NCBI RefSeq assembly: GCF_003762835.1
Contig: NZ_RJWA01000002.1
Coordinates: 186,001-250,000 of the forward strand
Length of the DNA stretch: 64,000 nucleotides
Direction of reading: 5' to 3'
From: Micromonospora sp. HM5-17
GTDB lineage: Bacteria > Actinomycetota > Actinomycetes > Mycobacteriales > Micromonosporaceae
The notes beneath the pieces are model-generated. The model did no database searches, was not told the DNA's origin, and saw only the letters and a list, made by a program, of their open reading frames with translations. The first letter of the stretch is position 1, and the number at the start of each line of letters is the position of its first letter. This document shows positions 59,721 to 64,000 of the stretch, one piece after another. A program made the position numbers and the translations under genes.

Positions 59721-61409
59721 ATGAGTCAGCCGGGTGTTGAGCTGGAACCGCCGGGCGAGCTGCCCGAGGGCGGACTCCGGATCATCCCGCTGGGCGGGTT
59801 GGGCGCGATCGGGCGCAACATGACGGTCTTCGAGTACGACGGCAAACTGCTGATCGTCGACTGCGGCGTCCTCTTTCCCGACGTCGAGCAGCCCGGGGTC
59901 GACCTGATCCTGCCGGACTTCACCCCGATCCTCGACCGGCTCGACGACATCCAGGCGATCGTCCTGACCCACGGCCACGAGGATCACATCGGCGCCGTGC
60001 CGTACCTGCTCGCCCACAAGGCGGACATTCCGCTCGTCGGGTCGCAGTTCACCCTCGCCCTGGTCGAGGCCAAGCTCGCCGAGCGGCGGATCGAGCCGTA
60101 CACGCTGACGGTGCGGGAGGGCGACCGGGAGCGGCTGGGGCCGTTCGAGTGTGAGTTCTTCGCCGTCAACCACTCGATCCCGGACGCGCTGGCGGTGGCG
60201 ATCCGCACCCCCGCCGGGCTCGTGCTGCACACCGGCGACTTCAAGATGGACCAGCTGCCGCTGGACGGCCGGATCACCGACCTGGCCGGCTTCGCCCGGC
60301 TCGGCGCCGAAGGGGTGGACCTGCTCCTCTCCGACTCGACCAACGCGGAGATCCCCGGCTTCGTCACACCGGAACGGGAGATCGGTCCGGTCCTCGACTC
60401 GATCTTCGCCAAGGCCCGGGGCCGGATCATCGTCGCGTCGTTCGCCTCGCACGTGCACCGGGTGCAGCAGGTGCTGGACTCGGCGGCCGAGCACGGCCGG
60501 AAGGTGACCTTCATCGGGCGGTCCATGGTCCGCAACATGGGGATCGCCCGCGACCTGGGCCTGCTGCGGATCGAGCCGGGGCTGGTGGTCGGGCTGGACG
60601 AGGCGACCTCGCTGCCGCCGAACCAGATCGTGCTGATGTCGACGGGGTCGCAGGGCGAGCCGATGAGCGCGCTCGGCCGGATGGCCACCGGTGACCACCG
60701 GCACATCACGGTCGGCCCCGGCGACACGGTGGTGCTGGCCAGCTCCCTGGTGCCCGGCAACGAGACCTCGGTCTACCGGGTGATCAACCAGCTCTCCCGG
60801 GCCGGCGCCACGGTGATCCACAAGGACGTCGCCAAGGTGCACGTCTCCGGGCACGCCCCGGCCGGCGAGCTGCTCTACCTGCTCAACGTCACCCGCCCGA
60901 GCAACCTGATGCCGGTGCACGGCGAGTGGCGGCACCTGCGCGCGCACGCCCGGCTCGGCATCGAGTCCGGAATCGCGCCCGACCGGGTGGTGCTCTGCGA
61001 GGACGGCGACGTCGTGGACCTGGTGGAGGGACGCGCCCGGGTCGTTGGCCACGTCAAGAGCCGGTACGTCTACGTCGACGGTCTGGCCGTCGGCGACGTC
61101 GGCGAGTCGCTCCTGACCGAGCGGCGGATCCTCGGCGACGGCGGTTTCATCTCGGCGACCGTGGTGGTCGACTCGGTGACCGGCAAGGTGGTGGGCGGGC
61201 CCACCGTCTCCGCCAAGGGCTTCTCCGACGACCCCGACGCGTTCAACCCGGTCATCCCGCTGATCACCGAGGCGCTCGGCCGGGCCGCCGCCGACGGCAT
61301 CACCGATCCGCACCAGCTCCAGCAGATCGTCCGCCGTACGGTCGGGCGCTGGGTCAACGACGCCTACCGGCGGCGGCCGATGATCGTGCCGACCGTGGTC
61401 GAGGTGTGA
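59721..61409 (+). CDS. rnj: Ribonuclease J
   Basis: The 562-residue metallo-beta-lactamase/beta-CASP RNase has THGHEDHIGAVPYL (about 83-96), HTGDFKMD, SDSTNAE (motif), HVSGHAPAGELLYL (motif C region) and a C-terminal dimerisation domain. It does 5'-3' exo- and endo-cleavage in mRNA and rRNA processing. A GGGGAGG site precedes ATG 59721. The order dapA-rnj is conserved in actinobacteria. Confidence 0.95.
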   Translation: MSQPGVELEPPGELPEGGLRIIPLGGLGAIGRNMTVFEYDGKLLIVDCGVLFPDVEQPGVDLILPDFTPILDRLDDIQAIVLTHGHEDHIGAVPYLLAHKADIPLVGSQFTLALVEAKLAERRIEPYTLTVREGDRERLGPFECEFFAVNHSIPDALAVAIRTPAGLVLHTGDFKMDQLPLDGRITDLAGFARLGAEGVDLLLSDSTNAEIPGFVTPEREIGPVLDSIFAKARGRIIVASFASHVHRVQQVLDSAAEHGRKVTFIGRSMVRNMGIARDLGLLRIEPGLVVGLDEATSLPPNQIVLMSTGSQGEPMSALGRMATGDHRHITVGPGDTVVLASSLVPGNETSVYRVINQLSRAGATVIHKDVAKVHVSGHAPAGELLYLLNVTRPSNLMPVHGEWRHLRAHARLGIESGIAPDRVVLCEDGDVVDLVEGRARVVGHVKSRYVYVDGLAVGDVGESLLTERRILGDGGFISATVVVDSVTGKVVGGPTVSAKGFSDDPDAFNPVIPLITEALGRAAADGITDPHQLQQIVRRTVGRWVNDAYRRRPMIVPTVVEV

Positions 61410-61486
61410 GCCGGGGCCGGGTCGGCCGCTGACGCGGGTTCGCGGGGCGGTCCGCTGGCCAGCCTTCCCGCGTGGAGGGGGTGGCG

Positions 61487-61951
61487 ATGCTGTACCGGTT
61501 GATGACCACCGTCGTCCTGGGGTTGCACGCCCTCTTCCTGGCGTACCTGGTGGTCGGCGGCTTCCTCGCCTGGCGCTGGCCCCGGACGATCTGGCTGCAC
61601 CTGGCGGCGGCGGCCTGGGGAGTCACCGTGGTCGCGGCCGAGCTGGTCTGCCCGCTGACCTACCTGGAGCACTGGGCCCGACGCCGGGCCGGCGAGTCCG
61701 GGGTCGGGCAGGGCTTCATCGACCGGTACGTCGAGGGCGTGATCTACCCCGAGCGGTACGCCGTCCTGGCCCAGGCGCTGGTCGCGGTGCTGGTCGTGGC
61801 CTCCTGGGCCGGACTGCTCCGCTGGCACCGGCCCGGATGGTTCAGGGCAGCGCCGCCACCGCGGCCGCGAACTCGGCCCCGGTGGCGAGGGTCGCGGCGA
61901 CCAGCACCCGGAGCTGACCGGCCGAGACGCCGTGCTCCAGGTCGGTGGTGA
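61487..61951 (+). CDS. DUF2784 domain-containing membrane protein
   Basis: The 154-residue protein has four hydrophobic segments with the DUF2784 pattern LHALFLAYLVVGGFLAWRWP, HLAAAAWGVTVVAAELVCPL and TYLEHWARRRAGESG. The Arg/Pro-rich tail from about residue 120 lies antisense to the end of the convergent YbjN gene. GAGGGGGT precedes ATG 61487. Function unknown. Confidence 0.8.
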   Translation: MLYRLMTTVVLGLHALFLAYLVVGGFLAWRWPRTIWLHLAAAAWGVTVVAAELVCPLTYLEHWARRRAGESGVGQGFIDRYVEGVIYPERYAVLAQALVAVLVVASWAGLLRWHRPGWFRAAPPPRPRTRPRWRGSRRPAPGADRPRRRAPGRW

Positions 61952-63410
61952 CGTCACCGGCGAGGATCAGCTCACCCTCCCCGCCCTCCTGGACGTACGC
62001 CTTGGGCAGCAGCCGGTCGTGGTTCCACGCGTTGCAGAACTCGTAGGCCTCGGCCAGCCGGGCGGCCGGTAGCCGGCGACGGGCGGTCACCTGGGCGTGC
62101 AGGATCTCACCCCGCTCGCCCAGCCGGTGGAACTGGATCAGCGCGTCGCCCCACCGGCCGCCGATTGTCCCCGACGGGTCCACCGCGTAGTGGTCACCCC
62201 GCTCCTCCAGGACGTTGACCACCGCCGCCACGGTGAGCGGGGCGACCACCTGGGTCCAGCCCTCCGGCGGGACCGGACCGGCCGGGCCGCTGCTCGGCTC
62301 GTCGGGCGGCAGCGGAACGGGGCCGGTCACCGGGCGCTCGGCGAGCCAGCCGGCGACCCGCCCGGTCTGGTGGTTCGTCCCGTTGCGGGCGTCGAACCGG
62401 CCGGCGAGGTCCTGGGCGGTGGCGACCAGTTCGGCGCCGAGCGCGGCGACGGTCAGCCGGGCGGCGTGCCGCTCGCCGTACCCGGGACGGTCGATCGGGT
62501 ACCGGGCGAAGCCAGCCTCCTCGGCCAGGCGGCAGACCAGCGCGCCGGCGGCGGCGAACTCCATCGCCGAAAACTCGTCGTACGGGCGGTCGAGCCAGCC
62601 CAGGTGCCGTTCGAGGATCTCCAGTCCGCGCTCGTGGTGCCCGGTAAGGGCGCAGAACCGCAGGTGGTCGGCGAGGAACGGGAACGCGTCACGCTCGTGC
62701 CGGTGCCGCCGGTACGCCCGGACGTGGGCCTGGGCGGCGTCGGCGTACCGGCCCAGCCGCAGGTACGGCACGAGCACCGTGGCCAGCGCCCGGGCCGGCT
62801 GCTCCGGGCAGCCCACCGTGCCGGAGAGGACCGGCTCGACTGCTTCGACCGCCTCGGCCCAGCGGCCCCATCCGGCCAGCAGTCGCGCCTGGTTGGCCGG
62901 GTCGCAGCCGGCGCAGTCGCTGTTGTCGTCGCGCGGCGCCGCCCGCCAGCGCGCGAACCAGTCCTGCGCCGCCGCCTGGTCGCCGACGTGGTCGGCGATC
63001 CGGCAGCGGAGGCTGTAGACCGGGTGCGGGCTCTGCCCGTCGGCGCGGATCCGCCGCTCGAGGTCGTCGAGGGCGGCCCGGGCCCGGGCGAGCCCCATCC
63101 GGGAGTTGTCGCGCAGCGCCGCCACCGCCCACTTGTGGTACCAGCGCAGCAGTTCGGCGTCGGCCGGGTCGAACAGATCCGGGTCCCGGTCGAAGGCGGC
63201 GAGGCACCACTCGAACGGCTCCAGCATCCGCCACCGTTCGGTGTGGTAGTTGTGGGCCTCGATCAGCGCGAGCCGCGCGGCGACACCGAGCCGTACGTCC
63301 GCGGCGGCGTCGGCGTGCGCGGTGATCCGCTCCAACTCCGCGATCTTCTCGTCGCCGTCGGGCATGTCCCGGGCCTCGTCGAGGGCGGCGAGCAGGTCGT
63401 CTCCGGTCAC
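61842..63410 (-). CDS. TPR-like protein with C-terminal YbjN domain
   Basis: The 522-residue protein has an N-terminal helical repeat region (about 1-350, including EEAHNYHTERW-like LIEAHNYHTERWRMLEPFEW and CAGCDP) and a C-terminal YbjN domain (about 395-522: YAVDPSGTIGGRWGDALIQF, YEFCNAWNHDRLLPKAYVQ, TDLEHGVSAGQL). YbjN proteins act as chaperone-like or sensory modules; function is unsettled. GTG 63410 overlaps the upstream stop (GTGA). Confidence 0.82.
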   Translation of the reverse strand: MTGDDLLAALDEARDMPDGDEKIAELERITAHADAAADVRLGVAARLALIEAHNYHTERWRMLEPFEWCLAAFDRDPDLFDPADAELLRWYHKWAVAALRDNSRMGLARARAALDDLERRIRADGQSPHPVYSLRCRIADHVGDQAAAQDWFARWRAAPRDDNSDCAGCDPANQARLLAGWGRWAEAVEAVEPVLSGTVGCPEQPARALATVLVPYLRLGRYADAAQAHVRAYRRHRHERDAFPFLADHLRFCALTGHHERGLEILERHLGWLDRPYDEFSAMEFAAAGALVCRLAEEAGFARYPIDRPGYGERHAARLTVAALGAELVATAQDLAGRFDARNGTNHQTGRVAGWLAERPVTGPVPLPPDEPSSGPAGPVPPEGWTQVVAPLTVAAVVNVLEERGDHYAVDPSGTIGGRWGDALIQFHRLGERGEILHAQVTARRRLPAARLAEAYEFCNAWNHDRLLPKAYVQEGGEGELILAGDVTTDLEHGVSAGQLRVLVAATLATGAEFAAAVAALP

Positions 63411-63889
63411 GCCGCCCCCTCGGGACGGAGCTTGGCGACGGCGGCGGACATCTGCACCCCGGTGGAGATGCCGCAGCCGAGCAGCTGGTCGAGCTGAGCC
63501 GGGGTGACCCCGTGCTCGAGGTCGGTGACCACCTCCCCGCAGACCCGGGCGCTGCCGTCGTCGTCGACGTGCACGAACGCCTTCGGCCAGAACCGGTCCC
63601 GGTTCCAGCTGTTGCAGAACGCGTACAGCCGGGGTACGTCGTCGATGTCGAAGCTCGTTCCCGCGATGGTGCGGATCTGCAACAGCTCACCGGCGGCACC
63701 GAGCCGGAAGAAGTAGATCACGCTGTCGTCCCAGCGGCCGACGAGGTCGCCATCCTCGTCCGTGTAGTACGTGTAGCCGCGGCTCTCCAGCACGCTGGCG
63801 ATCAGCTCGTTGCTGAGCGGGTGCAGCCGTTGCGGTCGGCCACCGCCCTCGGCCGGGTCCGTCGTCTCCTGAAACTCCGATTCGGGCAT
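63407..63889 (-). CDS. YbjN domain-containing protein
   Basis: The 160-residue protein is a single YbjN domain: LIASVLESRGYTYYTDEDGD, LVGRWDDSVIYFFRLG, LYAFCNSWNRDRFWPKAFVH and TDLEHGVTPAQLDQLLG. It repeats the C-terminal domain of the next gene (FCN-WN-DR, DLEHGV), so one arose from the other. First gene of a coupled pair. The promoter side runs to the window end; TACCAT on the minus strand near 63975 is a possible -10. Confidence 0.85.
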   Translation of the reverse strand: MPESEFQETTDPAEGGGRPQRLHPLSNELIASVLESRGYTYYTDEDGDLVGRWDDSVIYFFRLGAAGELLQIRTIAGTSFDIDDVPRLYAFCNSWNRDRFWPKAFVHVDDDGSARVCGEVVTDLEHGVTPAQLDQLLGCGISTGVQMSAAVAKLRPEGAA

Positions 63890-64000
63890 GCCGATCCCCT
63901 CCCGGCCGGCCCGCGGGCCGACGTTCCCGTCGACACCGCGTGCGGGCCGACGCCGCCGCTGGTCCGTCCGTGATGGTAGGCCGGGGAACCACGGCGTGGG

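Overview
The window is about 64 kb of very GC-rich chromosomal DNA from an actinomycete, most likely a member of the Micromonosporaceae. The evidence is the strongly GC-biased third codon positions, many GTG starts, stop/start overlaps of the GTGA or ATGA type, the actinobacterial order rimP-nusA-ylxR-infB-DUF503-rbfA-nrnA ... truB-ribF-rpsO-pnp-M16 peptidase ... dapB ... thyX-dapA-rnj, and many apparently leaderless genes with a TANNNT-like hexamer 5-8 nt before the start codon. No transposase, integrase, prophage, rRNA or tRNA gene was recognised. The genus cannot be settled from sequence alone.

Left part (1-19.9 kb): a DUF4956/VTC/CotH cassette; a PadR regulator; a secreted GH53 galactanase with two LacI-type operators; a nucleotidyltransferase; a DoxX-like protein; a decayed ABC-permease/LacI sugar locus that keeps its operator; a DUF4081-GNAT acetyltransferase; an OYE-family flavoenzyme and a dicarboxylate/cystine-type symporter preceded by a 25-residue cysteine-ending leader peptide; small membrane proteins; an ArsR-SulP pair; methionine aminopeptidase coupled to a VIT-type metal transporter; and two DUF4439-type proteins.

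Centre (20.1-27.9 kb): the transcription/translation cluster rimP, nusA, ylxR, infB, DUF503, rbfA, nrnA and two small membrane proteins. From about 28 to 45 kb the conserved order is interrupted by accessory genes: a 32-residue micropeptide, a membrane beta-propeller protein, a small coiled-coil protein, a 685-residue cysteine-rich protein, a lipoprotein, a MATE exporter, argG with an ARG box, two paralogous secreted proteins divergent from a large LuxR-type ATPase, an SDR/TetR pair with two clear operators, and an isolated CRISPR-repeat-like sequence.

Right part (45-64 kb): truB, ribF, rpsO, pnp, an M16 peptidase, an HExxH protein, dapB, a GNAT, a GT87 mannosyltransferase-like protein, a YcaQ-like glycosylase, a DUF2752 protein, thyX, dapA, RNase J, a DUF2784 protein and two YbjN-domain proteins. 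Three copies of a palindromic AGGAAGGG/CCCTTCCT element lie between genes. Two of them are almost identical and inverted, bracketing truB to dapB.

The most interesting unexplained items are the leader-peptide/symporter unit, the DUF4956-VTC-CotH cassette, the secreted paralogue pair facing the LuxR-ATPase, the cysteine-rich 685-residue protein and its neighbours, and the solitary CRISPR-like repeat.
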